Source: Paractinoplanes maris (GTDB lineage Bacteria; Actinomycetota; Actinomycetes; Mycobacteriales; Micromonosporaceae). Taken from it: DNA of 64,000 nt. The stretch is taken from positions 310,001 to 374,000 of the forward strand of contig NZ_JALPVL010000007.1 of assembly GCF_023544465.1 (NCBI RefSeq), written 5' to 3'. The notes under the pieces were generated by a model that saw only the letters and a list, made by a program, of their open reading frames with translations, made no database searches and was not told the origin of the DNA. Each line of letters opens with the position of its first letter. Positions within the stretch are counted from its first letter, which is position 1. Positions 25,815 to 35,457 of this stretch are shown here, piece by piece. The position numbers and the translations under genes are program-made.

Positions 25815-26761
25815 GTGACACCGTCCCTCTGACGACCGACAACCCCGGGCCGGTGGCGTCCGCGACACCGCCGGCCCGGGGCCGGTCCCGCTGGTTGAGC
25901 GACCGCCGGCTCGCCGTGGCTTTCATCGCGCCCGCCTTGCTGCTGTTGCTGGCCATGTCGGTGTTCCCGTTGCTGTGGGCGCTGTACCTGTCCTTCACCG
26001 ACTACTCGGCCACCCGCGGCGGGCCCGCTCATTTCGTGTGGTTCGAGAACTACACCGCGATTCTGACGTCGGCGCAGGTCCATCTGCGGGCCCTGACGAC
26101 GTTGATCTACGTGGTCGGCGCGGTCGTCCTGCAGACCGTGCTCGGTTTCACCATCGCGTATCTGATCTCCCGGCGCACGCATGGGCGAGGACTGCTGACC
26201 ACTCTCTTCCTGGTCCCGATGATGCTGTCGCCGGTCGTGGTCGGGCTGTTCTGGCGCTTCATGCTCGACGCCCAGTTCGGCGTGATCAACAGCATCCTCG
26301 GCTCGCTCGGCCTGGGACAGGTGGAGTGGCTCACCCAGCAGCGGACGGCACTGATCTCGCTGATCGTGGTCGACACCTGGCAATGGACGCCGTTCATCAT
26401 GCTCATCGCGCTGGCCGGCCTGACCGCGGTGCCCAAGTACCTCTACGAGGCCGCCTCGATCGACCGGGCGTCCGAGTGGTTCCGGTTCCGCACCATCACT
26501 CTGCCGCTGGTGTGGCCGCTGCTGCTCATCGCCGTGTTGTTCCGGGCCATCGAGGCCTTCCGGCTGTTCGACCTCGTCTACATCCTCACCAACGGAGGGC
26601 CCGGGGTCTCCACCGAGACGTTGTCGTTCCACGTCTACAAGGTCGCGTTCCTCGGCTTCAACACCGGAACCGCCTCGGCGTACGGGATTCTCATGGTCCT
26701 CGTCGTCATCGTCCTCACGCAGCTCTACCTGCGCTATCTGAACAAGCTCAAGGAGGACTGA
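25811..26761 (+). CDS. ABC sugar-type permease, MalF class
   Basis: 316 residues from GTG 25811, overlapping the lipoprotein stop. Six membrane segments are visible, the first at LAVAFIAPALLLLLAMSVFP. The cytoplasmic EAA loop, YEAASIDRASEWFRFRTITLPLV, is near residues 215-240 and docks on an ATPase. The segment LTNGGPGVSTETLSFHVYKVAF is typical of MalF-like CUT1 permeases. It pairs with the next gene, whose start overlaps its stop by one base. Confidence 0.92.
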   Translation: MSDTVPLTTDNPGPVASATPPARGRSRWLSDRRLAVAFIAPALLLLLAMSVFPLLWALYLSFTDYSATRGGPAHFVWFENYTAILTSAQVHLRALTTLIYVVGAVVLQTVLGFTIAYLISRRTHGRGLLTTLFLVPMMLSPVVVGLFWRFMLDAQFGVINSILGSLGLGQVEWLTQQRTALISLIVVDTWQWTPFIMLIALAGLTAVPKYLYEAASIDRASEWFRFRTITLPLVWPLLLIAVLFRAIEAFRLFDLVYILTNGGPGVSTETLSFHVYKVAFLGFNTGTASAYGILMVLVVIVLTQLYLRYLNKLKED

Positions 26762-27672
26762 TGGCCGTCTCCGTCGACGAGGCCGTGTCCCCCGGCCCGG
26801 TCCGGGATCACCCGGCCCCCACGCGCCGCCGCAGCGGCCGGGGCCGCTCCGTGCTGGAGCTCGCGTTGCTGGTCGTGCTGGCCGCCGTGATGCTCTTTCC
26901 GGCGCTGTGGATGCTGGAGACGTCCATCAAGGAGAACCGCGACGTCTATGCCATCCCGGCCAAGTTCTTCGACTTCACGGTCACCCTGGACCATTTCCGG
27001 GACGTGTTCGTCGCCCCCGATGGCGGTCGCTCGGCCCTGTCCGTCTCGTTCCTCAACTCGGTCGTGGTCGCCGGGGTCTCCACGCTGCTGGCCACCGTGC
27101 TGGGGGTCCCGGCGGCCTGGGCCTACTCCCGCTTCTCGGTGAAGGCCAAGAAGGACCAGCTGTTCTTCATCCTGTCCACCCGGTTCATGCCGCCCGTGGT
27201 GGTGGTGATCCCGATCTTCCTCATGTACCGCCAGGTCGGATTGATCGACAGCAAGCTCGGCCTGATCCTCATCTACGCCGCGTTCAACGTCCCCTTCACG
27301 ATCTGGATGATGAAGGGGTTCGTCGACGAGGTGCCGGCCGAGTACGAGGACGCCGCCATGCTCGACGGCTACACCCGCTTGCAGGCCTTCCGGAAGTTCA
27401 CCCTCCCCCTGCTCGTGCCCGGCATCGCCGCGACGGCGGTCTTCGCCCTCATCTTCTCGTGGAACGAATTCGTGTTCGCCATTTTCCTCACCTCCAGCGA
27501 CGAGGTGCGGACGGCCCCACCCGCCATCGCCGGCCTCATCGGTGGCACCACAGTGGATTGGGGTCTCGTGGCCGCCGCCTCCGTGGTGTTCGCCCTGCCG
27601 GTCCTCGTCTTCGCCTACCTGGTGCGCAAACACCTAGTCGCCGGTGTGACGCTCGGGGCGGTGCGACGCTGA
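26761..27672 (+). CDS. ABC sugar-type permease, MalG class
   Basis: 303 residues. Six membrane helices begin at LELALLVVLAAVMLFPALW. The EAA loop reads EYEDAAMLDGYTRLQAFRKF, and the IFSWNEFVFAIFLT segment is typical of MalG-like subunits. The start overlaps the MalF-class gene by one base, and the end overlaps the first ATPase gene by one base, indicating one translationally coupled transcript. Confidence 0.92.
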   Translation: MAVSVDEAVSPGPVRDHPAPTRRRSGRGRSVLELALLVVLAAVMLFPALWMLETSIKENRDVYAIPAKFFDFTVTLDHFRDVFVAPDGGRSALSVSFLNSVVVAGVSTLLATVLGVPAAWAYSRFSVKAKKDQLFFILSTRFMPPVVVVIPIFLMYRQVGLIDSKLGLILIYAAFNVPFTIWMMKGFVDEVPAEYEDAAMLDGYTRLQAFRKFTLPLLVPGIAATAVFALIFSWNEFVFAIFLTSSDEVRTAPPAIAGLIGGTTVDWGLVAAASVVFALPVLVFAYLVRKHLVAGVTLGAVRR

Positions 27673-28739
27673 TGGCCGGTATCGAGGTGACCGCCCTGCA
27701 CAAGCGCTACCCGGACGGCACGGTCGCGGTCGACCAGGTGGACCTTTCGATCCGCGACGGCGAGCTGTTCGTGATGCTCGGCCCGTCGGGGTGCGGCAAG
27801 ACGACCACGCTGCGGGCCGTAGCCGGCCTGGAGAAGCAGACGGCGGGCGACATCCGGATCGGCGGCACGCTGGTCAACGACCTGCCGCCCGCCGAGCGCG
27901 ACATCGCCATGGTGTTCCAGTTCTACGCTCTCTACCCGCATCTGAGAACCCGCGACAACCTCGCCTTCCCGCTGCGGGCCGAGGGACTGCCCAAGGCCGA
28001 GGTGCGCGAAAGGGTTGACGAGGCGGCCCGGCTGATGCGGCTCGGCCCACTCCTGAACCGCCGGCCGAGCCGGCTGTCCGGCGGGGAGCAGCAGCGTGTC
28101 GCGCTCGCCCGCGCCCTGGTGCGACGACCGCGCGCGTTCCTCATGGACGAGCCGCTGACCAACCTCGACGCCGAACTGAGGGCGGACATGCGTACGGAGA
28201 TCAAGCACTTGCAGGGGGAACTGGGGACAACGATGGTCTACGTCACCCACGACCAGGTCGAGGCGATGTCGCTCGGTCACCGGATCGCCATCCTCAACAA
28301 GGGCCGGGTCGAGCAGATCGGTACGCCGCTGGAGGTCTACGACCGTCCGGCGAGCCTCTTCTGCGCCGCGTTCATCGGCTCCCCGCCGATGAACCTGATC
28401 GACGTCGAGGTGGCCGACGGGAAGCTGCGCAGTCCGGGCGGACTGGTCCTGACGCCACCGCCGGGTCTGCCGCGCGACCGCCGCCTGGTCGCCGGCGTCC
28501 GGCCGGAGGCCCTGGAGGTCACCGAAGCGGGGGCGCAACATTCCGTCCCGGCCCGCGTGGTCTCGGCGGAGTGGCTGGGCGACGAAATCATCTACGTGGT
28601 CGACCACGGCGGCCGGCGCGACTCCCGGGTGCGGATGGCACCGACCGTCCGTTTCGCCACCGACGCACCGGTCGGGCTGCGGCACACCGGCGGGACCCCG
28701 GCGGTCTACGACGTGAGCACGGAAGAGCTGGTGGCCTGA
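27672..28739 (+). CDS. ABC transporter ATPase, MalK/UgpC type, first subunit
   Basis: 355 residues. All nucleotide-binding motifs are intact: Walker A GPSGCGKTT near 38, signature LSGGEQQR near 137, Walker B RAFLMDEPL, D-loop and H-loop VYVTHDQVEAMS. A C-terminal OB-type regulatory domain follows from about 235 (FCAAFIGSPPMNLIDVEV). It should pair with the next gene product as a heterodimer, because two different ATPase genes are present for one permease pair. Confidence 0.93.
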   Translation: MAGIEVTALHKRYPDGTVAVDQVDLSIRDGELFVMLGPSGCGKTTTLRAVAGLEKQTAGDIRIGGTLVNDLPPAERDIAMVFQFYALYPHLRTRDNLAFPLRAEGLPKAEVRERVDEAARLMRLGPLLNRRPSRLSGGEQQRVALARALVRRPRAFLMDEPLTNLDAELRADMRTEIKHLQGELGTTMVYVTHDQVEAMSLGHRIAILNKGRVEQIGTPLEVYDRPASLFCAAFIGSPPMNLIDVEVADGKLRSPGGLVLTPPPGLPRDRRLVAGVRPEALEVTEAGAQHSVPARVVSAEWLGDEIIYVVDHGGRRDSRVRMAPTVRFATDAPVGLRHTGGTPAVYDVSTEELVA

Positions 28740-29815
28740 TGGGAACCGTGGCAGCGCACGGGCTGCGTAAGTCCTTCGACAAGGTCCAGGCCCTGGACGG
28801 GGTGACGCTGGATGTGCCGGACGGCTCGTTCTTCGTCGTGCTCGGACCCTCCGGGGCAGGCAAGACGACGACCCTGCGAGCCATCGCCGGTCTGGAGAAG
28901 CTCGACGCCGGGTCGGTGCATCTGGACGGGCGGGACGCGACCGGTGACACCCCGGCCGCCCGTGACCTGGCCATGGTCTTCCAGAACTACGCCCTCTACC
29001 CACGGCGCACGGCGTACGAGAACATCGCCTCACCGCTGCGGGCACGCCGGTGCTCCTCGAGCGAGATCGCCGCTGCCGTCGAACGGATGTCGAGCCTGCT
29101 GCACATCGAACGTCTGCTGCAGCGCCGCCCCGCGCAGCTGTCGGGCGGTGAGATGCAGCGGGTCGCCCTGGCCCGGGCCCTGGTCCGCAGCCCGCGCGCG
29201 TTTCTCATGGACGAGCCGCTGACCAACCTCGACCTGAAGCTGCGCGTCGAGATGCGCACCGAGCTCACCCGCATCCACCGCAGCCTCGGAGCGACCTTCG
29301 TCTACGTGACCAACGACCAGGTCGAGGCCCTGTCCATGGCCGACCAGGTCGCGGTCCTGCAGGAGGGCAAGGTGCAACAGGTCGGAACACCGACCGAGGT
29401 GTACGAACGGCCGGCCAACCGCTGGGTCGCCGGATTCGTCGGGAGCCCGCCGATCAGCTTGCTCGCCTGCCATGCCGAGGGAGATCGTCTGGTCGGTGCG
29501 CAAGGCTGGACGCTGCCGCGGCCCCGCTGGACCACGGCCGAGGACGGTCGGGCGCTGCTGCTGGGCCTGCGCGCGGAAGACTTGTCCGTCGAGCAGCGTG
29601 GGGACGCGTCGTTGCCCGGAGAGCTTTACGGGCTCGAGCCGCTCGGTGACCGGACGGTGGTCGACGTCCGGGTAGGAACGGAGATCCTCAAGGTCAAGGC
29701 CCGGCCCACCGTCACCGGTACGCAGGGCGAGCGGCTCCAGGTCACGGTCGATCTGGACCGTGCGCATCTGTTCGACGCGGGCACCGGCCGGTCGCTGTCG
29801 CAGGCCGGGCGGTGA
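28739..29815 (+). CDS. ABC transporter ATPase, second subunit, H-loop His replaced by Asn
   Basis: 358 residues, start overlapping the previous stop. Walker A GPSGAGKTT, signature LSGGEMQR and Walker B FLMDEPLTNLD are intact, and there is a C-terminal OB-type domain (FVGSPPISLLACHAEGD). The switch region reads VYVTNDQVEALS where the first subunit and the family have VYVTHDQ: the H-loop His that contacts the ATP gamma-phosphate is Asn. The two ATPases are therefore probably an asymmetric pair with one full and one weak site. Two distinct ATPase genes with two CUT1 permeases is an arrangement known from the rhizobial glycerol transporter GlpSTPQV. Confidence 0.92.
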   Translation: MGTVAAHGLRKSFDKVQALDGVTLDVPDGSFFVVLGPSGAGKTTTLRAIAGLEKLDAGSVHLDGRDATGDTPAARDLAMVFQNYALYPRRTAYENIASPLRARRCSSSEIAAAVERMSSLLHIERLLQRRPAQLSGGEMQRVALARALVRSPRAFLMDEPLTNLDLKLRVEMRTELTRIHRSLGATFVYVTNDQVEALSMADQVAVLQEGKVQQVGTPTEVYERPANRWVAGFVGSPPISLLACHAEGDRLVGAQGWTLPRPRWTTAEDGRALLLGLRAEDLSVEQRGDASLPGELYGLEPLGDRTVVDVRVGTEILKVKARPTVTGTQGERLQVTVDLDRAHLFDAGTGRSLSQAGR

Positions 29816-31281
29816 CCGCGATGAGTGACCCGATGGACGCCCTGGCGCCCGAGCATCGGCGGCTCCGGATCGGCGACGCCTGGCGCGACGCCGCCGGCGG
29901 AGCCACCTTCGCCGTCGAGGACCCGGCCACCGGCAAGACCATCGCCGAGGTGGCGGACGCCGGCGTCGGTGACGGGCTCGCCGCTCTGGACGCGGCGACC
30001 GGGGCCATGGCGGAGTGGGCGGGGACCCCGCCGCGGAAGCGGTCGGAGTTGCTGACCGCGACGTACCGGGCCTTGACCGAGCGTTCCGACGAGGTCGCCC
30101 GGCTGATCACGCTCGAGATGGGCAAGCCGCTCGCCGAGGCCCGGGCCGAGGTGGCCTACGGCGCCGAGTTCTTCCGGTGGTTCGCCGAGGAGGCGGTGCG
30201 GGTCGAGGGGCGCTACAGCACTGCTCCCACAGGTGGATATCGCATCCTCACCGTGCCCAAGCCGGTCGGCCCGTGCGTCTTCGTGACGCCCTGGAACTTC
30301 CCGCTGGCCATGGGTGCCCGCAAGATCGCTCCGGCGCTGGCCGCGGGCTGCACGACGATCACCAAGCCGGCCGCCCAGACGCCACTGACCATGCTGTTGC
30401 TGGCCCGCATCATGGAAGAGGCCGGCGTTCCCGCGGGCGTCGTCAACGTGGTGACCACCAAGCGGGCCGGCGAGGTGGTCTCCGCACTCCTGGCCGACAG
30501 CCGAACCCGCAAGCTCTCGTTCACCGGGTCGACCGAGGTCGGGCGCGTGCTGCTCCGGCAGGCCGCGGACAACGTGCTGCGCACCTCCATGGAACTGGGC
30601 GGCAACGCGGCCTTGATCGTGTGTGCCGACGCCGACCTGGACGTCGCGCTCGACGGCGCCATGGTGGCCAAGATGCGCAACATCGGGGAGTCCTGCGTCG
30701 CGGCCAACCGGATCTACGTCGAGGAGCCGGTGCGCGAGGAGTTCACGGCGCGCTTCGCCGAGCGGATGGGCGCGCTGTCGATGGGCCATGGTCTCGACGA
30801 CGGCGTGGACGTCGGGGCGTTGATCGACGAGGCCTCGGTCACCAAGATCGACAAGCTGGTCGCGGACGCGGTCGATCGCGGCGCCCGGGTCCTGGTGGGC
30901 GGCCGGCGTCCGGACGGGCCGGGCCACTTCTATCCGCCGACGGTCCTGGTCGACGTGCCCGGCGATGCGCTGATGCTCGGGGCGGAGATCTTCGGTCCGG
31001 TGGCGCCGATCATGGGGTTCACGTCCGACAACGAGGTGATGGCGAAGGCCAACGACACCGAGTACGGCCTGGTCGGCTATGTCTTCACCGGTGACCTCCA
31101 GCGGGCGCTCCGGTTCACCGAGGGGCTCGCCACGGGGATGCTCGGCGTCAACCGTGGCCTGATCTCCGACCCGTCGGCTCCGTTCGGAGGCGTGAAGCAG
31201 TCCGGGATCGGCAAGGAGGGATCGCACGAGGGCATCCTCGAGTACCTCGACCTCACCTACGCGGCGATCGACCTCCCGTGA
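29812..31281 (+). CDS. NAD(P)-dependent aldehyde dehydrogenase (succinate-semialdehyde dehydrogenase-like)
   Basis: 489 residues from GTG 29812, which overlaps the previous stop (ATG 29821 is an alternative). Typical ALDH features: TPWNFPLAMGARKIAPALAAG, the cofactor motif FTGSTEVGR, catalytic Glu in MELGGNAALIV near 263, catalytic Cys in NIGESCVAANRIYVE near 294, and GVKQSGIGKEGSHEG near the C-terminus. The last matches the GabD-like group, which oxidises semialdehydes. The neighbouring iron-type alcohol dehydrogenase would supply the aldehyde from an imported hydroxy compound. Confidence 0.92.
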   Translation: MTAMSDPMDALAPEHRRLRIGDAWRDAAGGATFAVEDPATGKTIAEVADAGVGDGLAALDAATGAMAEWAGTPPRKRSELLTATYRALTERSDEVARLITLEMGKPLAEARAEVAYGAEFFRWFAEEAVRVEGRYSTAPTGGYRILTVPKPVGPCVFVTPWNFPLAMGARKIAPALAAGCTTITKPAAQTPLTMLLLARIMEEAGVPAGVVNVVTTKRAGEVVSALLADSRTRKLSFTGSTEVGRVLLRQAADNVLRTSMELGGNAALIVCADADLDVALDGAMVAKMRNIGESCVAANRIYVEEPVREEFTARFAERMGALSMGHGLDDGVDVGALIDEASVTKIDKLVADAVDRGARVLVGGRRPDGPGHFYPPTVLVDVPGDALMLGAEIFGPVAPIMGFTSDNEVMAKANDTEYGLVGYVFTGDLQRALRFTEGLATGMLGVNRGLISDPSAPFGGVKQSGIGKEGSHEGILEYLDLTYAAIDLP

Positions 31282-31305
31282 CCGACGTTTCTGAGAGGCA
31301 CCGAC

Positions 31306-32532
31306 ATGCTTGAGACCGTCCGCGGACCACGCCAAGTGATGGTGGGCGAAGGAGTCGCGCAGAACATCCCACGAGTGGTGGCCGAGATGGGCTCACGAGT
31401 CCTGGTCGTGACCGACCGGGTACTCCTGGGGCAGCCGGGCGTGGCGGCGATCGTGGCCGCCGTACGGGAAAAGGTCGAGGTCCTCGAGGTGTTCCCGGAC
31501 GCGACCCCGGACGTGCCACTGGCCGATGTCGGCCTGGCCGTCGCCGTCGCCGCCGCGGTGGACGCCGACGTGATCCTCGCCATCGGGGGTGGCACGGTGA
31601 TCGACCTCGCCAAGATCGTCGGCGTCATCCGGCGCCACGGTGGGACGCCGCACGACTACTACGGCGAGTCGAAGGTGCCGGGGCCGACGATTCCGCTCAT
31701 CGCGGTGCCGACGACCTCAGGCACCGGTTCCGAGCTCACACCGGTCTCGGTGCTGACCGACCCCGACCGCGAACTGAAGGTGGGAGTCTCCAGCGTCCAC
31801 ATCGTGCCCGACTTCGCCATCGTCGACCCCGAACTCACCTACACCTGCCCCGCGACCGTCACCGCCCACTCCGGCATCGACGCGTTCTGCCACGCGGTGG
31901 AGAGCTACACCGCGCGACCGCGGCCGCACGGACCGCGGGACCCGGTCGAGCAGGTCTTCCTCGGCCGCAACCCGATCACCGACCACTACGCGCTCCGGGC
32001 CGTGGAGCGGATCGCCCGGAGCCTGCGCCGCGTGGTCCGGGACGGAGGCGACACGGACGCCCGCGCGGACATGTCCTATGGGTCCATGCTCGCCGGGCTC
32101 GCCTTCGCCCACGCGGGCAACGCGGCCCCGCACGCCCTCCAGTACCCCATCGGCGCGGCCACGCACACGCCGCACGGCCTGGGCGTCGGGCTGCTCCTGC
32201 CCTATGCCCTGGACGCGGCCAGGGATGCCATCGGCAACCGGTTGGCCACCCTCGCCCGGGTGTGCGGGCTCGACGTGACCGACGCCTCGGACGCCGAGGC
32301 CGCGGACAGTTTCCTCACCTGGCTCGACGAGCTGCTGGCCGACATCGGCATCCCGCCCACCTTGGCCGACATCGGCGTGGCCCGCGCCGACCTGCCGCGC
32401 TTCGCGGAGATGGCCGGTGGTGTCACCCGCTTGATCCAGAACCATCCGGGCCCGACCGACACCGCGAGCCTGACCGCGATCCTCGAAGCGGCCTGGACCG
32501 GGGACCGAAGCCGGCACGTCCTGACTCAGTAG
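31306..32532 (+). CDS. Iron-type (group III) alcohol dehydrogenase
   Basis: 408 residues with a GAGAGG ribosome site. The NAD-binding motif is AIGGGTVIDLAK near 95, followed by VPTTSGTGSELTPVSVLTD. The metal ligands are Asp and His in GIDAFCHAVESYTA and two His in GAATHTPHGLGVGL near 286. Relatives include 4-hydroxybutyrate dehydrogenase, hydroxyacid-oxoacid transhydrogenase, 1,3-propanediol and methanol dehydrogenases. Paired with the semialdehyde-type ALDH, it suggests alcohol to aldehyde to acid oxidation of the imported compound. Last gene of the operon. Confidence 0.9.
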   Translation: MLETVRGPRQVMVGEGVAQNIPRVVAEMGSRVLVVTDRVLLGQPGVAAIVAAVREKVEVLEVFPDATPDVPLADVGLAVAVAAAVDADVILAIGGGTVIDLAKIVGVIRRHGGTPHDYYGESKVPGPTIPLIAVPTTSGTGSELTPVSVLTDPDRELKVGVSSVHIVPDFAIVDPELTYTCPATVTAHSGIDAFCHAVESYTARPRPHGPRDPVEQVFLGRNPITDHYALRAVERIARSLRRVVRDGGDTDARADMSYGSMLAGLAFAHAGNAAPHALQYPIGAATHTPHGLGVGLLLPYALDAARDAIGNRLATLARVCGLDVTDASDAEAADSFLTWLDELLADIGIPPTLADIGVARADLPRFAEMAGGVTRLIQNHPGPTDTASLTAILEAAWTGDRSRHVLTQ

Positions 32533-32649
32533 CGCCGAGCGCGGCTGCATTCGCCGACCGCTTCGGCCTGGCTGCTAAGGCGGGCCGGACCGCGGCCGAA
32601 GGAAAGTGAGGAGACCCACTTCGCTCAGCCCTTTCGAGGAGAGCTCGCT

Positions 32650-35457
32650 GTGTCGCATCCGTCCTTCATGCTCGACGCGGACGCCTCGGAGGCCCTGCAG
32701 CAGTCGGCCTTCCGGCTGCTCACCTCCGAGCGGCTGATCGTGGTGCTGAACGCCAAGAACGGCGTCATCAGCATGCTCAACGAGAAGGTGCTGGACACCA
32801 CCGACCGGCCGCCGCGTGAGGTCGTGGGTCAGCGGCTCGAGGCCCTGTGGCGGCTGCCCTCGCAGGTGGTCGACAACCTGCTCGATCAGGCCCGCAGCGG
32901 CAAGACCATCGAGCAGGTCAACCCGATCATCGACTCCGGCGGCCGGCAGCGCTGGCTCCGGTTCAACGTCGGCCCGATCGGTGAGCCCGGCCGGGAGCCG
33001 GAGTCGATCCTGGTCACCGCGTACGACATCACCGAGGACCGGCGCCAGATGGCGGAGCTGCGCGGCAAGGGCGCCGCCATCGACCGGGCCCAGGCGGTGA
33101 TCGAGTTCGACCTCAACGGCGTGATCCTCACCGCGAACGACAACTTCCTCAACCTCACCGGCTACGCCCTGGGCGACGTGGTCGGCGAACACCATCGCAT
33201 GTTCGTGGAGGAGAAGTACGCCGAGAGCCCCGAGTACCTCAAATTCTGGGAGCGGCTGGCGCAGGGCGAGTTCGAGGTGGGCGAGTACAAGCGGATCGGT
33301 CGCGGCGGCCGGGAGCTGTGGCTGCGCGCCTCGTACAATCCGATCTTCGATCTCGAGGGGCGCCCCTTCAAGATCATCAAGTACGCCATGGACGTCACCG
33401 AGTCGAAGCTGCGCAACGCCGAGTACCAGGGCAAGGTCAAGGCGATCGGCAAGGCGCAGGCGGTCATCGAGTTCGACCTCGAGGGCAACATCCTGGACGC
33501 CAACGAGAACTTCCTGCAGACCGTCGGATACAGCCTCGACGAGGTCCTCGGCAAGCACCACCGCATGTTCGTCACGCCCGAGGAGGCCCGCGGCAACGCC
33601 TACCGGGCGTTCTGGCAGGGCCTGGCCCGGGGTGAGTTCGAGTCCGGCGAGTATCAGCGGATCGGCAAGGGCGGCCGCGAGGTGTGGCTCAGCGCCACCT
33701 ACAACCCGATCTTCGATCTCAACGGACGGCCGTTCAAGGTGGTCAAATTCGCCACCGACGTCACCGCGGCCAAGATGCGCAACGCCGAGTACGAGGGCAA
33801 GGTCAACGCCATCGACCGCGCCCAGGCGGTCATCGAGTTCGAGCTCGACGGCACGGTCATCCGGGCCAACCGGTCGTTCCTGCAGACCATGGGCTACACG
33901 AACATCGACGAGATCAAGGGCAAGCACCACCGGATCTTCGTGACTCCCAAGGACGCCACCAGCGACGAATACCGCGCTTTCTGGGACCGGCTGGCCCGCG
34001 GCGAGTTCGAGTCCGGCGAGTACATGCGGGTCGGGCGGGGTGGCCGCGAGGTGTGGCTCAGCGCCACCTACAACCCGATCTTCGATCTCAACGGGCGGCC
34101 GGTCAAGGTGGTCAAGTTCGCCACCGACATCACCGCGGCCAAGATGCGCAACGCCGAGTTCGAGGGCAAGGTCAACGCGATCAGCCGATCGCAGGCGGTC
34201 GTCGAATTCGATCTCGACGGAAAGGTCCTCGAGGCCAACCGCAACTTCCTCGACCTGACCGGCTATTCGATCGAGGAGATTCGCGGCAAGCATCACAAGA
34301 TCTTCGTTGATCCGGATGACGTGGCCGGTGAGGAGTACGGGGCCTTCTGGGACCGGCTGCGACGCGGCGAGTTCCAGTCCGGCGAGTACAAGCGGGTCGA
34401 CAAGGACGGCCGGGAGATCTGGATCCAGGCCAGCTACAACCCGATCTACGACGTCCAGGGCAAGCCGTTCAAGATCGTGAAGTTCGCGCTCGACGTCACC
34501 GAGACCAAGACCCGCAACGCCGAGTTCGAGAGCAAGGTCAAGGCGATCAACCAGGCCCAGGCCGTCATCGAGTTCGACCTCGAGGGCAACGTGTTGTGGG
34601 CCAACGACAACTTCCTCCAGACCACCGGGTATTCGCTGCGGGAGATCGTCGGTCAGCACCACAGCATGTTCTGCACGCAGGAGTACGTCGTCTCCGAGGA
34701 GTACCGGGGCTTCTGGCTGCGGCTGAGCCGGGGCGAGTTCATCGCCGGCGAGTTCGAGCGGGTCGGCAAGTTCCGCCGGACCGTGTACCTCAAGGCCGCG
34801 TACAACCCGGTCCTCGACCTCAAGGGTGAGCCGACCAAGGTCGTCAAGTACGCCTACGACGTGACCCAGCAGGTGCGCCTGCGCGAGCGCCTGGCCGACA
34901 AGTCCGAGGACATGAACGAGTCGATCGATCGGCTGGGCGCCTCCACCGAGCAGATCGTGACCAACGCCCGGCTGGCCGATGAACTGGCCCAGCAGACGCT
35001 GGCCAACGCGACACGCGGCAACAAGGAGGTGGCCAACTCCATCGAGACGATCGAACTGATGGAGAAGTCGGCGGGCGAGATCGCCTCCATCGTGCAGGTG
35101 ATCGGTGAGATCGCCGGCCAGACCAACCTGCTGGCGTTCAACGCCTCGATCGAGGCCGCCCGGGCTGGTGAGCACGGCATCGGCTTCTCCGTCGTGGCCG
35201 GTGAGGTCCGCAAGCTCGCCGAACGCTCGTCGGAGGCGGCCCGGGAGATCGGCCGGCTGATCAAGGAGTCGGCGGCCCGGGTCGAGCAGGGCGCCCAGGT
35301 GTCGCGCCGGGCTCAGGAGGCCTTCAACGAGATCCTGGTCAGCGTCGACCGCACCAGCGAGACCATCGGCCGCATCACGACGGGCACCGACGACCAGCAG
35401 AACGAGTCGCAGACCGTCCAATCCCTGATCGTCGAGCTGACCAGCGACGTGCAGTGA
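32650..35457 (+). CDS. Soluble methyl-accepting chemotaxis protein with six PAS modules
   Basis: 935 residues from GTG 32650, with CGAGGAGA upstream. No membrane segment. A divergent N-terminal PAS (about 20-135) is followed by five highly similar PAS-PAC modules of about 122 residues, starting near residues 142, 263, 385, 508 and 630. Each has AQAVIEFDL, FL.T.GY, HH..F, GEF..GEY.R, YNPI.D and a closing RNAE(Y/F). The C-terminal part (about 755-935) is the signalling hairpin with the tip IAGQTNLLAFNASIEAARAG. It should bind CheA/CheW in the cytoplasm and sense redox, light or small ligands through heme or flavin; no cofactor residue is certain. The CheW-type gene overlaps its stop. Confidence 0.95.
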   Translation: MSHPSFMLDADASEALQQSAFRLLTSERLIVVLNAKNGVISMLNEKVLDTTDRPPREVVGQRLEALWRLPSQVVDNLLDQARSGKTIEQVNPIIDSGGRQRWLRFNVGPIGEPGREPESILVTAYDITEDRRQMAELRGKGAAIDRAQAVIEFDLNGVILTANDNFLNLTGYALGDVVGEHHRMFVEEKYAESPEYLKFWERLAQGEFEVGEYKRIGRGGRELWLRASYNPIFDLEGRPFKIIKYAMDVTESKLRNAEYQGKVKAIGKAQAVIEFDLEGNILDANENFLQTVGYSLDEVLGKHHRMFVTPEEARGNAYRAFWQGLARGEFESGEYQRIGKGGREVWLSATYNPIFDLNGRPFKVVKFATDVTAAKMRNAEYEGKVNAIDRAQAVIEFELDGTVIRANRSFLQTMGYTNIDEIKGKHHRIFVTPKDATSDEYRAFWDRLARGEFESGEYMRVGRGGREVWLSATYNPIFDLNGRPVKVVKFATDITAAKMRNAEFEGKVNAISRSQAVVEFDLDGKVLEANRNFLDLTGYSIEEIRGKHHKIFVDPDDVAGEEYGAFWDRLRRGEFQSGEYKRVDKDGREIWIQASYNPIYDVQGKPFKIVKFALDVTETKTRNAEFESKVKAINQAQAVIEFDLEGNVLWANDNFLQTTGYSLREIVGQHHSMFCTQEYVVSEEYRGFWLRLSRGEFIAGEFERVGKFRRTVYLKAAYNPVLDLKGEPTKVVKYAYDVTQQVRLRERLADKSEDMNESIDRLGASTEQIVTNARLADELAQQTLANATRGNKEVANSIETIELMEKSAGEIASIVQVIGEIAGQTNLLAFNASIEAARAGEHGIGFSVVAGEVRKLAERSSEAAREIGRLIKESAARVEQGAQVSRRAQEAFNEILVSVDRTSETIGRITTGTDDQQNESQTVQSLIVELTSDVQ

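Noticed and set aside
33070..34870. Tandem PAS repeats as an assembly duplication
   Set aside because: The five copies differ at many positions, including synonymous sites, so they are old domain duplications.
32575..35421. A 948-codon open frame on the minus strand opposite the chemoreceptor gene
   Set aside because: Its repetitive content mirrors the PAS repeats of the true plus-strand gene; no independent motifs or ribosome site.
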